64,000 nucleotides of DNA, from positions 868,001-932,000 of the forward strand of contig VTFK01000263.1 in NCBI GenBank assembly GCA_009617715.1. Reading direction: 5' to 3'. Positions 1 to 11,520 of this stretch are shown piece after piece. This stretch comes from Plectrocnemia conspersa (taxonomy: Eukaryota > Arthropoda > Insecta > Trichoptera > Polycentropodidae). Position 1 is the stretch's first letter, and every line of letters begins with the position of its first letter. The notes under the pieces are model-generated. The model had not been told where the DNA came from, ran no database searches, and worked only from the letters and a program-made list of their open reading frames with translations. Both the position numbers and the translations under genes were made by a program.

Positions 1-602
1 GAGATAATTTCAATAAAGCTATCTCAAAGTAATCATCATTTTCATTAGTCACTGTTTTACTAATCAAAATAATATACTTGATTCGTGAGCTATGTATCCA
101 TCCTATTAATCTGTATTTTTATTTGCTTTGAATTTAAAAATTGATAAAATTCAGTGAACCAACTTTAAGATGAAAAATACCAAATAATCTCATTTTGCTT
201 CAACCATTTTTATACATATAAAATATTCACATTATCAAAATATAAAACACTTGCTTAAGATGCTAACTAAATCAATACTGCAACTGTCTGTAAAATAAAC
301 AGAACCATATAACAATATCTTAATGTTACTTTATTTCAATACATCAAATTATATAGTTGATTTCAAAGACTTTTCTGTATAGTTGATATTATTAAATTTA
401 GTTGATTAACACTTAGTAAAACCAATAACTTGTAACTTTTAGAGGGATATAAAAATATTAAAAAAGTTTACCTTTTAAAATACTTTTTTTTTTCTATTTT
501 GCACCGACTTTATATTCAGATGATTTCTATAGTTTTAAAAAAAATATAATTTAATATTGCTATACAAATATGTATAAGCTATATTTGTATTTTCAAAATC
601 AT
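1..602. other. AT-rich non-coding DNA
   Basis: A/T-dominated sequence with homopolymer runs and no open frame, RNA or repeat that I can support. Confidence 0.6.
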
Positions 603-806
603 TGTGAAAAAGTCCCCAAACATGGTTCATTAGTAATTTGAGGAGACTAACGCCAAAGTAAGCAAGGAATATATATTTAGAGAAGTGGCAGGACGAAAAA
701 GTTTACACGAAAATACTAATGAAAATGGTAAACGACTATGCTACATTACGGCAGCCAATAATCTAGTAATAAGTAGCACATGTTTCACACAAAATATTAT
801 ACAGTA
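603..806 (+). pseudogene. RTE-type LINE endonuclease remnant
   Basis: This is a decayed piece of the AP-endonuclease domain of an RTE-like non-LTR retrotransposon, the enzyme that nicks target DNA to prime reverse transcription. Codons from 603 read EKVPKHGSLVI followed by a stop and GD, the place where the family has its GDFN motif. After a frameshift, codons from 649 to a TAA at 804-806 read NAKVSKEY, then AGRKSLHENTNENG and AANNLVISST. These are the expected blocks in the right order: the NAK-x-G-K-E stretch, the SLHE-x-x-N-x-NG stretch and the NL-x-x-SST stretch. Both ends are missing and nothing upstream or downstream matches the rest of the ORF. It is a dead, 5' and 3' truncated copy. 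The family call rests on motif recognition, not alignment. Confidence 0.72.
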
Positions 807-2074
807 AAGGTTCGTGAAAAATACAATGCACATTATGTATTAAAATAAATCATGTACTAATTTTCAAGAGAGAAAATAAGAGAAGAATATTTATATACAC
901 ATAGTGTAACGGTTTTTCTTAATTTCAAACGCATTTATACAATATTTTTACTACAAAATCAATTATATCCGTCAATACCTTTCTGTACTTTAAATTAATT
1001 ATCTAAATAATAAAAACTGCTTATTCTAAAACTTTTATATACACAAATAAAAGTTGATATGAAACTAATGTAAATATCAGACTCAAGTATTCTTTAGATA
1101 TTTTTAAAATATACTTTCAATTTATGTTTGATATTTATTATTTACATCAATGATTGTCTTTATTCAAACAACGTGAATATATTAGCTTTAAAATGCTTAA
1201 ACTTTATATTTACCTAATATTTTATATTATTAAAATATTGACATTAACTTTGTTCATTCAAATGTATCAGAGCAGAGTTTAACGGTAAACACAGATAAGT
1301 ATAATATTAAAAAATATTTGTTGCGTCTTTGTATTGTTTTTGTTTATGTAGTAAATGTACATACGTTTGCTTGAAATAATCTATATTTTCATATTATATA
1401 TTTGTACGAAGCCGCTCCATCCGTTAACTGCTTCTTTTTTTGTTTATTGTAACACTACAAATAATGTTTATGAACGTCGAAAAGGCAAATATACATACGT
1501 GTTGTATATATACATATGTATGATGCTATAATATTTATATTTATCATTCGATTGAAAGGGCATACAAATGTTTTTTAGGGTAAATTGACTAAAGCGAGTC
1601 GAGCTTTGACACGTACGTTTTAAATGATCAATTTTCACGTGTATTTTTATGTTCAAACGTATAATGTTTAACGACACAATTTTATCTTATTACCTTTGTT
1701 GACAATGATTACCTTAATGTTATGGCCTCAATATAGAAACAAGGGCTTTTTATACAGAATAACGGTATTTCGGAAAAAGTTCAATAAAGAAATTACGGTA
1801 TTGATTTATATAACTGACATATTTTTTATTTGCCTCTTTATAATCAAATTTTAATTCAATATTAAGGAACGCTTTGATATCATATTATATAATAAGAGGT
1901 TGCAAAATCCATCTCATTTCAATTCCAACTCAATAGTGGTTTTCTGATAATAACATATTATTTAAAAGTGCATCATACATAAACTTTTTAGCTACACGAA
2001 ATTATTCAACGATCCTCACTTACTTTTATAACTTTTGAATGCTTTTTTTTGCAAATGATGTGATGTTAAGCCAG
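807..2074. other. AT-rich non-coding DNA
   Basis: No gene is visible. A slightly GC-richer patch at about 1540-1650 contains a CACGTG-type E-box core near 1636, but nothing identifies it. The short minus-strand frame at 1468-1677 has no recognisable content. Confidence 0.5.
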
Positions 2075-2905
2075 TGGTTAAAATTCCAATTCAGATAATT
2101 TCCTTTCTGTCGAGGAATATTTTTCGCCTTTAGCTCAGTTGCTTTCTTCCTCTTGTATTTGGTCTTCAGTAGTACTAATTAAAAAAACTAAGCACTCAAA
2201 TTTTAAATACGACTTTGAAAAATTAAAGACAGTCATCCTTTTGGCCCTGATTGGGTTCCCACTTACATTTTGAAGGGTTTCGAAGTCAGTCTCGCTGCTA
2301 TTTTAAGCTCCAGCTAATTATTCGAAATAATTAAAACCAGGGCCCTCTGCTCTTCAAAAGCACTCTGCTCTTCAAGTTTTTTATTAGTGACATTAATACG
2401 GCAGTTACAAATTAAAGTTTAATTTTGTATGCGGATAATTTAAAATTGCTTAAATGCATTCAATCTGCTGCATACTTCTTCTTTCTACAGAATGATTAGA
2501 ATTCTCTATGGAGATGGGCTTTCGTCAACTGTTTGCCCTTTAATATCGAAAAGTGCCATTCTGTCAATTTTTCGATCCCATTCGCTATCAAACTACTCCT
2601 ACAATCTCAGTGGAAACATTTTGGATGAAGATTGAATTTACACTACAGATCTTTGAATCACTTTTGAGAACAAGTGAAAGTTCTTTCTACACGTAAACGA
2701 TGTCTGCGATAAATCTTCCAAGATGGTTGGTTATGTTATGAGGACATTTTTGATTTAAACTTTTGTTTTGTATTCTCTATGACATTTTTTAAATATTTAT
2801 TCTTGGAGAATTCCAATCTTTGAGAATCACGACCGCATCATCTTTTGTTACCCATTTGAGCTAGGACATCCACAATAGCCAACTCGCTTATGACTGTCAT
2901 CATCC
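2075..2905 (+). pseudogene. Jockey-like LINE reverse transcriptase remnant
   Basis: This is a broken reverse transcriptase of a non-LTR retrotransposon. Around 2090-2230 the text resembles the linker before the RT domain (NSDNFLSVEEYFS in one frame). Codons 2240-2317 read FGPDWVPTYILKGF then SLAAILSSS, the RT entry block that normally reads GPDG(I/V)P. Codons 2425 onward read LYADNLKLLKC, so the catalytic YADD box has become YADN. The same frame continues, through one TAG, into WRWAFVNCLPFNIEKC, the family's W-x-x-x-N-x-L-x-x-N-x-x-K-C block. From 2690, HVNDVCDKSSKMVGYVMRTF matches the connection after the palm. The gap between the GPDG block and the YADD box is only about 110 bp, so roughly 100 or more residues are deleted. 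The damage includes frameshifts, stops and the D-to-N change. The 3' limit is uncertain, because similar-looking text continues weakly to about 3080. Confidence 0.8.
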
Positions 2906-3359
2906 GACTGCTTAACCACTTCATGCCTAAAATTTTTTTCAAAAGTTATTAAAAAAAGCAATAATATTTAATAAAAAATCTAAATAATAAAAAAATAAGT
3001 GGTTAATACTCTGGCATCGCACAATGATTTGTTTAATGTCAGATACGAGGAGCTGGTCTGGTTCGTTAAATTTCATTTTATTAATATATGATTTTATTTT
3101 ATTTTTTACTATGCATTATTTTTTTGTCTTACTTGTATTAAATTTTTAAATATATTTTTTGTGCATTTACGTAAATACTATACTTTTTTATACATATTTT
3201 TTGTAATTATTTATATAAAAAATCAAGAATGGTTACAAGGCATAGATGGTCATCAAGATTTTCCTGGTTTTGTTTTTATTTTTGCAATATATAAAATAAT
3301 ATAAATATATGTTTACCTAACTATTATTATTATGATCATTTATACAATATTTTTATAAT
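2906..3359. other. AT-rich non-coding DNA, possible LINE 3' debris
   Basis: Mostly A/T. Codons near 3015-3070 could be the end of the preceding LINE open frame (LFNVRYEELVWF), but the match is too weak to call. Confidence 0.35.
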
Positions 3360-3620
3360 TTTAATGTTTGCGGTGAAATATTCTCACGTTAAAGCGATAC
3401 GTTTATTAAGCCGACACTGACAAATAGCATAAAGAAAATGGAAAATGTAAATATGGCGGACAATGAAAATTAAGAATGAAGGTCCCGTCCTCGAGGGCAA
3501 TTTATTAAAATAAGTATCCAAATTCGTTCGTTTTGCGTCTCAATTAATTATCACGAGGTCAAACATTTTACTAACGAGTCTTGAATTTTCGGAAAAGAGC
3601 ATAGAACATAATAAAATTGA
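3360..3620. other. GC-richer non-coding island
   Basis: The composition shifts away from the AT background and several CG dinucleotides appear (GTCCCGTCCTCGAGGGC near 3482). No open frame is supported. A candidate regulatory element by context only. Confidence 0.35.
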
Positions 3621-4624
3621 GGACACTTTATAGGAAAACATAATTGTTAATAAGTACATGGACACTTTAAGGGATTAAAATTTATCAATATACCATTTGT
3701 TAAATTATTTTTATCAAAGTGTATTTATTGATTAAGCAGTTACTGTTTGTTAGAGACGTTTGTAAATTTAAGTACGTCGTTATCTCCGTTTAAAATTATT
3801 CTCTCGTATTGGAGTGGGTACAAAGAATGTATGTAAGTGGATGTTACCAATAATGAAACAAAAGATTTTCTATTACGTGAAAGACTGGTTGCATTCGAAA
3901 GCTTTGTGATGTATCTCTCAAACAATGTACTGATGTTCTGGGTTTTTTCATAACTCGACATGTGCGAGTAATTTTTAATTGAAACAAAAATGATAACATA
4001 CCGGGATTGTTAGTGAAACTAAATTCCTAATAAATACAAATATTTTTTATCAATAAATCTACAACATATAAAGGCTTAACGGCAAAACGCCTTGATTAGG
4101 ATTAAATTGCTTTATATTGCTACATTGCTTTAATCATTTAATCACTTCATATAGTACTTACAACACGTTAAAAATGGAAATTCTTTTTCACAAAAATCAA
4201 ACTATCAAGGTATTTTTTATTTGATTCTTTCCGTAAGATTGCAACAAAATTATTTTTTGAATCCTGATAAATATATATAAAACATTCTTGGAAATTTAAT
4301 ATTTCATAACACAAAAAAAAATACTGTAAAAAAAGCTACGATGATATCTGCTAAATTATATTAATTAGATTATTAGTAGTAATATTAAATCAAGTTAAAT
4401 TATGTATTAAGGTTTTTTTTCTAGAATGTATATTTTACCACTTGAAATGACTTTTTTTATTTTTGCCTAATTTTAAAAAATGAAAAAGTTTGCCAAATAA
4501 AATATTTTTAGAATATGCAAAAACATGTTAAATATGTGTATTGGCAAGTGCTAGGAATTTATATAAAATAAAAGTAGAAGAAGTTTTTTTTAAGCATAAC
4601 CATAAAAAAATCTACACAATTAGT
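3621..4624. other. AT-rich non-coding DNA
   Basis: No gene or RNA seen. The minus-strand frame at 3740-3961 (73 codons) has no recognisable motif and is judged a chance frame. Confidence 0.5.
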
Positions 4625-4990
4625 TACTTTGGGGACACGAAGAACACTCGTGCGTGATCTTTCGACTGAAAGGAACTCACCGAGGTTGGTTTCCTCTCGG
4701 CCGTTTCCAATTATGAATCGTCTCCATTTTCTTGAAAAACGCCAGTATTTTTTCCAGATTCGGATGCATAAAATACTCGGAAGGTCGTTAGCGGTCGACC
4801 GAATATTTCAGCCCCATGAGACCGTTTAGTTGACGGCAAAAAAGTGACCCCAATTAATTATTCTGTGTGATGGCCGTTTACTGTACACCAAGGCGTGAAT
4901 AAATTAAAAATTAAGCGTCCACGACGAAGTGCGGTTGTTTTCGCAAAATGTAGATTCTCGCTTCAGAAATTATGTCAGATATTTTCCTAA
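4625..4990. other. GC-richer non-coding island, candidate cis-regulatory element
   Basis: A sharply bounded CpG-bearing block inside AT-rich DNA. A plus-strand frame of 66 codons (4629-4829) crosses it but shows no family and lies beside stops. ATTA/TAAT homeodomain cores sit next to GC-rich words such as GGTCGTTAGCGGTCGACCG. Selective retention of GC in an AT-drifting genome would be expected of a constrained element; that reading is inference. Confidence 0.4.
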
Positions 4991-6409
4991 TTTGAATGTA
5001 AATTAGCACGCAATTATAAAATAAAATGATACTGGATAATAAGAAATACCAAAAGCGAGCCACTTCTCAACGTTATTTTAAAATGCTTTTGCATCGCTAA
5101 AAGCAAGGTACTTAATAAACAATTTTGCCTTTTAAATGAAACCTAATACTAAAATTGAAACCTTAAAATAACAATATATGTCGATATTTTTTTAGTATAA
5201 AAATGCAAATAATCAATTAAATATAAATTATAAAAAAAATCCCTTTCATAAGAAACAAATTTAAACAATCAGCAAATAATTTTATTAAATACACATTATT
5301 GTCAATCCATTTCTAAAGAAATTGGATTAAATGATTCATGGTGTGTGAAAACTCAAAAAATTAATTGTTTATTTTACTATTATAATCATAGATATCTACA
5401 ATATAATACCTATATATGTACATGTATCATCGGTACAAACAGAAGTTAGTAACTCTTGAGACTTACGGCCTGCATATATAGTTAAAGTTTTGCCGGGTAG
5501 CGCGAAATACTTTACTTTGAACTGCCATTTTCCACTAAGAAAATGTCAAGTTACAATAACCTTCGTGAAAGAAATTTATAATATTATAAAAATAAACAAC
5601 TATTTATGTTTTAAAAATGGCGATTAAGGTCATCAAAAAAAAAATTAAATAAATTTATTTGCGTTTCTTTAAATATCAGTCTGATTTTTATTTATGCATC
5701 ATCTATGTATGTTACTTAAAATTTTTTTGCAAAATTAATACTTTTATTAGTCAAAACATATTTATTTTTACTTAATTTTTATCAATAATTTTGCTAGCAC
5801 ATTTTAATTTTAATTCAAAACAGTTTATCTTGTCTTGAGAATTTTAAATATTTTTTCTACTTTATATTGTAATATTTGATTTCCTACTAAATTTTAATGA
5901 TATTGCAAAAAAATAATCATTAATTTATATATTAAAAATCAAGGTGTAAAAAATTATTGGTATATATATTAATAAATGTATTTTCAGATGAAAAAAATAA
6001 TTTTAAAAATATTAAAAAAATTATAAATATGTTTTGGCTCTAAATATATAATTATTTGGCAATTAAGTGTTTTATCATTTATATTCCATTATTTCTTTTA
6101 TTATTTTTTATTTATTTATACCAATTCTAAAACAATACTTTACAAATATTAGATTATAAAAAAACGTCAATCATATAATTAACGTTGATAATAACACGTC
6201 TTTTTGTTAATTTCCGTTGCACGCGTTTCACGGAAAACAGTATTTTATTTGCAAAAAAACGTTGTACTATAAAACATAATAATGTCCATTAAAAATCATT
6301 AAGTAATGAGACTGAATAATAAAATTAAATAATATATATTAATGTATTACTACCAGAAGTGTTTAAATAAGTAGCATTAAATGAGATGCGCTAATTATAA
6401 ACATTATTT
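4991..6409. other. AT-rich non-coding DNA with one dispersed repeat
   Basis: Strongly A/T, with many A and T runs. The only distinctive content is the repeat at 5470-5550 (separate entry) and a small CpG-bearing patch at about 6180-6245. Confidence 0.5.
5470..5550 (+). repeat. Dispersed repeat, copy 1 of 2
   Basis: This stretch recurs in the same orientation at 30408-30500. Shared blocks are CTGCATATATAGTTAA, TTTGCCGGG-AGCG-GAAATACT, TTTACTTTGAAC and GCCATTTTCC. The copies differ by short indels: the second has extra bases before the TTTGCCGGG block and 8 more after GAAATACT. Probably a fragment of an unclassified interspersed element. Confidence 0.7.
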
Positions 6410-6860
6410 TCAAAAGAACCTAAACGAAAGAAATAGTCAAATGGATACCGTTTAAATAAATTTATCAATCGTACAAAAAGCTTTTTAAAGAGATTCTGTT
6501 CAAAGAATTTCACCATAGCTTTGTATTATATTTTCACCCGCCTTTAAAAACGTACTTCATGAAACTGAATTCCCATAAGCGCCTCAGGTTATAACAAAAC
6601 ATCTCTTAAAGTTTCACCTCAAATAAATGCTGTCCAGTTACTTTTATTGCAAACTACAACTAGAACGAGGCTTAAGAATTTCCTCTTAGTAATGACAATT
6701 AATAAATTTTATTTTTGCTTCAAGATTCAATCTACCATTTGGCTTTCGTATTCGATATTTAAACTATTTAGGTTAGTCGATTAGTTAAACTAAAGTGCAC
6801 CCTGACTATCCAGCCTGACATTACGTAATCTCCGCCACTGGAAATTAACTAACAATATTA
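6410..6860. other. Mixed-composition non-coding patch
   Basis: Moderately GC-richer than its surroundings, with no open frame of note. Includes a CpG-containing stretch near 6790-6845. No identification. Confidence 0.3.
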
Positions 6861-7479
6861 CGTGTTTCTTAAATAAAAAATAAGAGATTGATAAACGTTT
6901 AATAATTTGCATAAATCATAAAATAAATTTTATGGTATACCACATAACTTTTATTTACGAAGCATATACAAAAAAGGCTTTTAAATTAATTGTTTGCAAA
7001 GTATCGGCATTTTTAGTATTATGTTATTTATTGCGGTTTATTTTTTAAACAGTTTAACTTTAATAAAAAAGTATTAAGAGATTTTTAATACTTTTTTCGT
7101 AGAATTATTAATCTTGGATTAAGTCTAACTTGTTCATAATGCTTTGTTTATTTTAATAGTTTTATTATTTAAAAAAACTAAATTAAGCTTATATGAACAA
7201 TAACAATACAATAAAGATCTGAATGATAATTTGGGTGACTGTTTTAAATAATATGGTAAGTAAATAAATAACTATTTTTAATATGAAATGTCAACGTTCG
7301 ACGTCTATTATACCCCTCAGCTTACACTGCCCCATTTTAAGTACTATGATTATCCTGATCAACCGTGATATGTTTATTAAAAGAAAATTGTTTTATATTT
7401 TAACTTAATTAAATTGATAAAAAATATATATCTCACTTTGAAAAGAAAATCCAACATAACAAACGATCTCGAAACACAC
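6861..7479. other. AT-rich non-coding DNA
   Basis: No gene, RNA or repeat that I can support. Slightly GC-richer around 7285-7365. Confidence 0.5.
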
Positions 7480-7925
7480 ACCACCCTGTTTGCTTTGTGC
7501 AATGCAAATAAATATCGACGCAAGCTACGATTATTCAGGTCCATCCATCAGACGTTCATTCGGAGATTTCGGTTATCTCGTTTTGCCTTTTCGGGATTTA
7601 TTAGCCATGGGCACAGAGCGGACAGCGAGATTTATTAAAAAATGTTAAGCGACGGGGGGTTGGTTCGATGTAGTTGCTCGTGCTCAAACGAAGCACAAAA
7701 TGGAGAATAAAGCCTCGACGATTGCGGGTTATCGAGCTTACTAGGATCAGTCTGCCGATGCCGATCGGGGAAATTTCGTTCCGGTTTTGTGTCGGCAAGA
7801 ATATAATTAGCTGCCGGGGAGGAAGGAAGGAAGCTTGGGATGTAACCGGGTTACTAGGGGGAAGAGAGTAACGGGGGATGGTTTCCAATTTTGAATTGTA
7901 CCCTTTTTCTTGAGATACGGCCAAC
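7480..7925. other. GC-richer non-coding island, candidate cis-regulatory element
   Basis: One of the most contrasted islands in the window, with many CG dinucleotides and G-runs (GACGGGGGGTTGG near 7651, CCGGGGAGGAAGGAAGGAAG near 7814). It is open on both strands at once (plus 7414-7638 and 7674-7871, minus 7601-7927), which argues that the frames reflect composition and not coding. TTTATTA and ATTTATTAAAAA homeobox-type words flank GC-rich blocks. None of the possible peptides resembles a known protein. Confidence 0.42.
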
Positions 7926-8231
7926 ATTTTTTGTCAATTTAAAAAGTAAATTGCGATATGTAAAATTTTAATTCAAATTAAATTTGTGTGATATTTTAAT
8001 AAAATACGAATGTCTATTTTCGACATAAATTATTACTTAAAAGTTTTAAATTATTTTAAGGGCAAATTGTATTGTCTTCAGAATATGATCTTTTATTTTT
8101 ATCTCGACAGTCAACCAGAGAGTTTATATTAAGACTTTTTATAACAATATTACGAGTGAAAATCGAATAAAATACATCTAAATCGAATTTTGCCCAATAG
8201 GAGAGCGCAAAAAACAATTATCCTTTGTCAC
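7926..8231. other. AT-rich non-coding DNA
   Basis: Nothing identifiable. This may include the outer, more diverged part of the foldback element that starts at 8232 (a shared ACAATTA on both sides). Confidence 0.45.
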
Positions 8232-8357
8232 AAGGCAAAAATTCACGTCAAAAGCAATAAAATCGTGCCGTCGCCATTGCAGAGGGAGCGCTCGGAAACG
8301 AGCGTTCCGCGCCGGCGCCGACACGATTTTATTACTTTTGATGTGGATTTTTACCTT
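8232..8357. repeat. Foldback (MITE-like) inverted-repeat element
   Basis: Left arm 8232-8275 and right arm 8314-8357 are inverted copies matching at 38 of 44 positions; five of the six differences are transitions. The centre holds a second hairpin: stem 8285-8294 with 8299-8308 (ten pairs, one G-T) closed by a GAAA loop. The whole folds into one long hairpin with a GC-rich tip and AT-rich base. There is no coding capacity. It has the architecture of a non-autonomous DNA transposon or foldback element; no target duplication could be fixed. A partial relative of the central block lies at 46430-46455. Confidence 0.75.
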
Positions 8358-8477
8358 CTTCTATAATTAATTGTAGTACTTTCAATAGGTTAGGTATGGA
8401 TTTGAACAGCAAATGAACGTTTCGCAACTGTCAAATTGAGCTTCATAGATATTTTAAAGGCATATTATAAGTTAAAT

Positions 8478-8757
8478 TATATTTTCAATAGTAAATATAT
8501 ATATATATATATCTACTGGTGAAAATGTATAATTTTACCAAAAATACAAATTCACTGTAACATTTATACATTGGATCTAAATAAATATTGATAAGAATGT
8601 AAATATATGTATTACTACATATCGAAAAGTTAAAATCATATACTTGTAAAGAAAATATAAATTATCTGGCAGGTGCTAGACCTGCCTGATAATTTATATT
8701 TTCACTGGTAAAAATATATATATACCGGTGGAAATGTTTTTAGATATGATTCGAGAT
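8478..8757. repeat. Nested palindromic repeat cluster (MITE-like, 8514-8710)
   Basis: Two direct repeats (about 8478-8530 and 8690-8745) share TTATATTTTC, a TA run and GGTG-AAATGT, and each is itself roughly palindromic. Between them the segment 8514-8710 begins TACTGGTGAAAAT and ends with its near-inverse (11 of 13), with TA at both outer edges, as expected of a small Tc1/mariner-type MITE. A 24-bp inner hairpin (8651-8674 with 8680-8703, one mismatch, loop GCTAG) occupies its right half. No coding. Confidence 0.55.
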
Positions 8758-9879
8758 TGTTTTTTTCTAAGTTTTCTTTTAGAAATAACCATACGAAACT
8801 GAATGTATTATTTATTTATTTTGCTAGATTTAATCTAGTTATTAAATGTTGCTTCTAGTATATATTTTATACTTTTTGGTATTAGTTTTTGGGCATAAAA
8901 CACTAGTAAAGACCCTAAAAATCATCACAACTGCTACTTAATGCACACATATATATATTTTTGTCCTAAAACACGTGTAAGTGCTTCAAAAAGCTTTTCA
9001 TATTGATTCTGCGTTTTAAATCGCGTGTTAAGATCCTCATAAAGCACCAAGTTTATTCTAAAATGTACCAAGATATACCTATAAAGGTTATTGGTACTTT
9101 TAAAATTATATTTCGGTCTTCAAACCCGTGTAAAAGACATTTTAATTCAGCAGATTTTTGTAGTTCACTCATTTTATGGTTGTCTTTTGCCTTAAAAAAT
9201 ATTTTTTTTAATTATACACATTTAAATCTTTATAATATAAAGCTTTTACACTGTAAATTCTTTTCACTTTTAATTAGAATAATAAAAAATAGTTTTGTTT
9301 ATTACTATATTAATTACATAAAAATTTTATAATCGTAAAAGCTTCAATAGATAACCGAATGAAATATCAAATACCTTTAATTTGATGATTACTTTGTTTT
9401 GATTTATTATAGTCAAAGTATTTTAATTACAATTTATTTGTAACCCTATCTACGTGATTTTGATGGTTACGTTTTATTAGCGATCTTAAACTTTAACTGC
9501 TTTTCTTAATTAACTTAAGGTTACTGTCGGACCATAAATGTAACTAACTATTACGATTCATTTAAGTTTCACCATAAATAATTAGGATTTAAAATTTTAA
9601 TAACACATAGAATAAAATATTTATGAAAAAAATAATATTTATTTTACTTGGGTACACAAAACAATTACTTGTATATATAATGAAAGTGAACCAACAATTA
9701 AAAACATAATTAAAATCACTGTTGCGTATATTATTGTACACCTACTTAGCGAAACTCGCTTTTATGTAATATCAATATTGAATTAAATTGTTTATAAAAT
9801 AAGTTCATTTAAATTTATAATTTAACGGTAAAAATATATTTTTAACAATGTATAAAATACTTTATAGGTATTTGAGGGA
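8758..9879. other. AT-rich non-coding DNA with degenerate repeated words
   Basis: Variants of a word like AAACACGTGTAAG recur near 8900, 8970, 9020 and 9125, suggesting an old tandem or dispersed repeat. The plus-strand frame at 9003-9332 (109 codons, starting from a non-ATG codon) has no recognisable family and is rich in codons expected from A/T drift. Confidence 0.4.
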
Positions 9880-10390
9880 TTACTTCAGCAACGAAGCATC
9901 TTAACTATATATTCTAGAATAGCTATAGATGGAATTGATGTACTTTTACCACAACAATAATGTTGCTTTATCCCCAAGCGTGACTAGAGTTAAGCGCTTG
10001 CTGGAATTATACATCGTTCTAGTTTCACGTGACTAAAAATGTTAGAGGAGCATCATAATCCCGGTAAAGAGGGAACAATATTTCACTCTCCCACCAACGG
10101 ATATTCTTTTTTTCAGTTTAATTTATCTCTTGGCACAAATTAATGCAAAACTTTAGCAATAAACTTAAATTTACGGTCCGATTAACAAAGCTAGTGCATG
10201 TCATATATTGGTACAGAGCAATTATGAATTGGAACAATTCCATATTTCATCTGGGCGAATATGCGTTTACAAAGCCAAGGGTCAACGCACAACTTTGGCA
10301 ACTCGATACGAAGCGCAATATCGAAAGGTTGGCAACATCTGCTCACTGAATTCCATATCGGCGTCTATTTGAAATTCACATAAGCTCTGG
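9880..10390. other. GC-richer non-coding island
   Basis: Mixed composition with a CACGTG E-box near 10027 and several ATTA cores. A 68-codon plus frame (10143-10349) crosses it without any recognisable motif. Candidate regulatory element by context. Confidence 0.35.
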
Positions 10391-10799
10391 CCGTGAAATG
10401 CAAAATCTTTGCTTATTGTATAAACTTTTCAGAAAAAAATCTTGTTCATAAACAAAAATTCAGATATATTAAGAATGACGTTTAAAATTTAAATACTACA
10501 CAGGTGAGAAGTAAAACGTAAAATTGTATATGAAACGTAATATTAATTTACAAAGGACAAATGCTTTTTATTATTTACGTTTTTTAAATTTAATAATTAT
10601 AGCTACAATAAAAATAATTTTATTAAGTTTTTCCATTTTAATATATTCTTAAATCCACTCCATTTCTACAACTGCAGTTGTTGCTTTTACAAAATAAATT
10701 GTCTTTAATCTAGCGATAAGTTATGAAACTCTAAGAAAAATTAAACAAAAAAAGAAACGCTTACTACGAGGATTGAAAGGATGAGCTTTTAAAAAAATA
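10391..10799. other. AT-rich non-coding DNA
   Basis: No supportable feature. Confidence 0.5.
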
Positions 10800-11110
10800 A
10801 GGAGAGTGTTTATTTTATCAGACCGTCCCGTCCGTTGTTCCACTCAGGAACATAAATTTTGATAAAGCTCCTCGAACAACACAGGAGCGCAACAATGCTC
10901 GAATTTGTTTCGTAAGATATTGTACCACAGCCACCCACTTTCGGTTGGGTGAATAAAGATGATTAATTTTCCATTGTTGAACGGCGATGAGGCACTAAAA
11001 GTTGCAATGTCCCACCTTCCTGTCGTTGTCACGTGTCATTTATTAATGGGACGTTGGAAGGGTTGACTTGTGGGTGGTTGGTTTGGAATGATGGATATGC
11101 TACCTGCAGT
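10800..11110. other. GC-richer non-coding island
   Basis: CpG-bearing block containing a CACGTG core near 11031 and two GGTTGGGTG/GGGTGGTTGG words. The 62-codon minus frame (10844-11032) shows no family. Candidate regulatory element by context. Confidence 0.38.
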
Positions 11111-11312
11111 TAAAATAAATAAAAATAGACTAAACTTTGCCTTGTAATTTTGATTATGTTATTAAATAAGTATTAGAGAAAATAATTTGTTTTTAATATT
11201 TATTTTTAAATTTGATTTTTCTGCCCTCGAAAAATTACTATTCCATATAAACTTTATTTTTTAACAATTTACATGTAATGATATTAAAACAATACAGGTT
11301 ATATATTTTTTA

Positions 11313-11520
11313 GAGCCAGAACGATAGACGAGTGGTTTAAGTTAAAGACTATTATCCAAAGACCTGATTACGAATGCCACATGTTTTTTTAATTTTTCAT
11401 TCTATATGGCAGATTAGAATAAATGAATATTATATAATTAAAATTGTGATCTATCATCATAGATAAAGTTTTCCTAGATTTTTATAATCTCACGGATTGT
11501 GATGATTATTTATAGAATGT
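11313..11520 (+). repeat. tRNA-derived SINE, copy A
   Basis: The head resembles a decayed tRNA with pol III boxes: an A-box-like GATAGACGAGTGGTT at 11323-11337 and a B-box-like GACCTGATTACGAATGCC near 11362-11379. A T-run follows. The body then shares a block with the element at 48801: GATC, one base, ATCATCATA, then TTTTCCTAGATT. Sharing both the head and an unrelated body with a second locus is what distinguishes a SINE family from a tRNA pseudogene. It cannot fold as a functional tRNA. Confidence 0.62.

Noticed and set aside
7601..7927. 108-codon minus frame as a gene
   Set aside because: Overlaps open plus-strand frames in a compositional island; no family recognised.
8651..8703. Hairpin as a microRNA precursor
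   Set aside because: A 24-bp stem with a 5-base loop is too short and too perfect, and it lies within a MITE-like palindrome.
9003..9332. 109-codon plus frame as a gene
   Set aside because: Starts at a non-ATG codon, A/T-driven composition, and overlaps degenerate repeated words.
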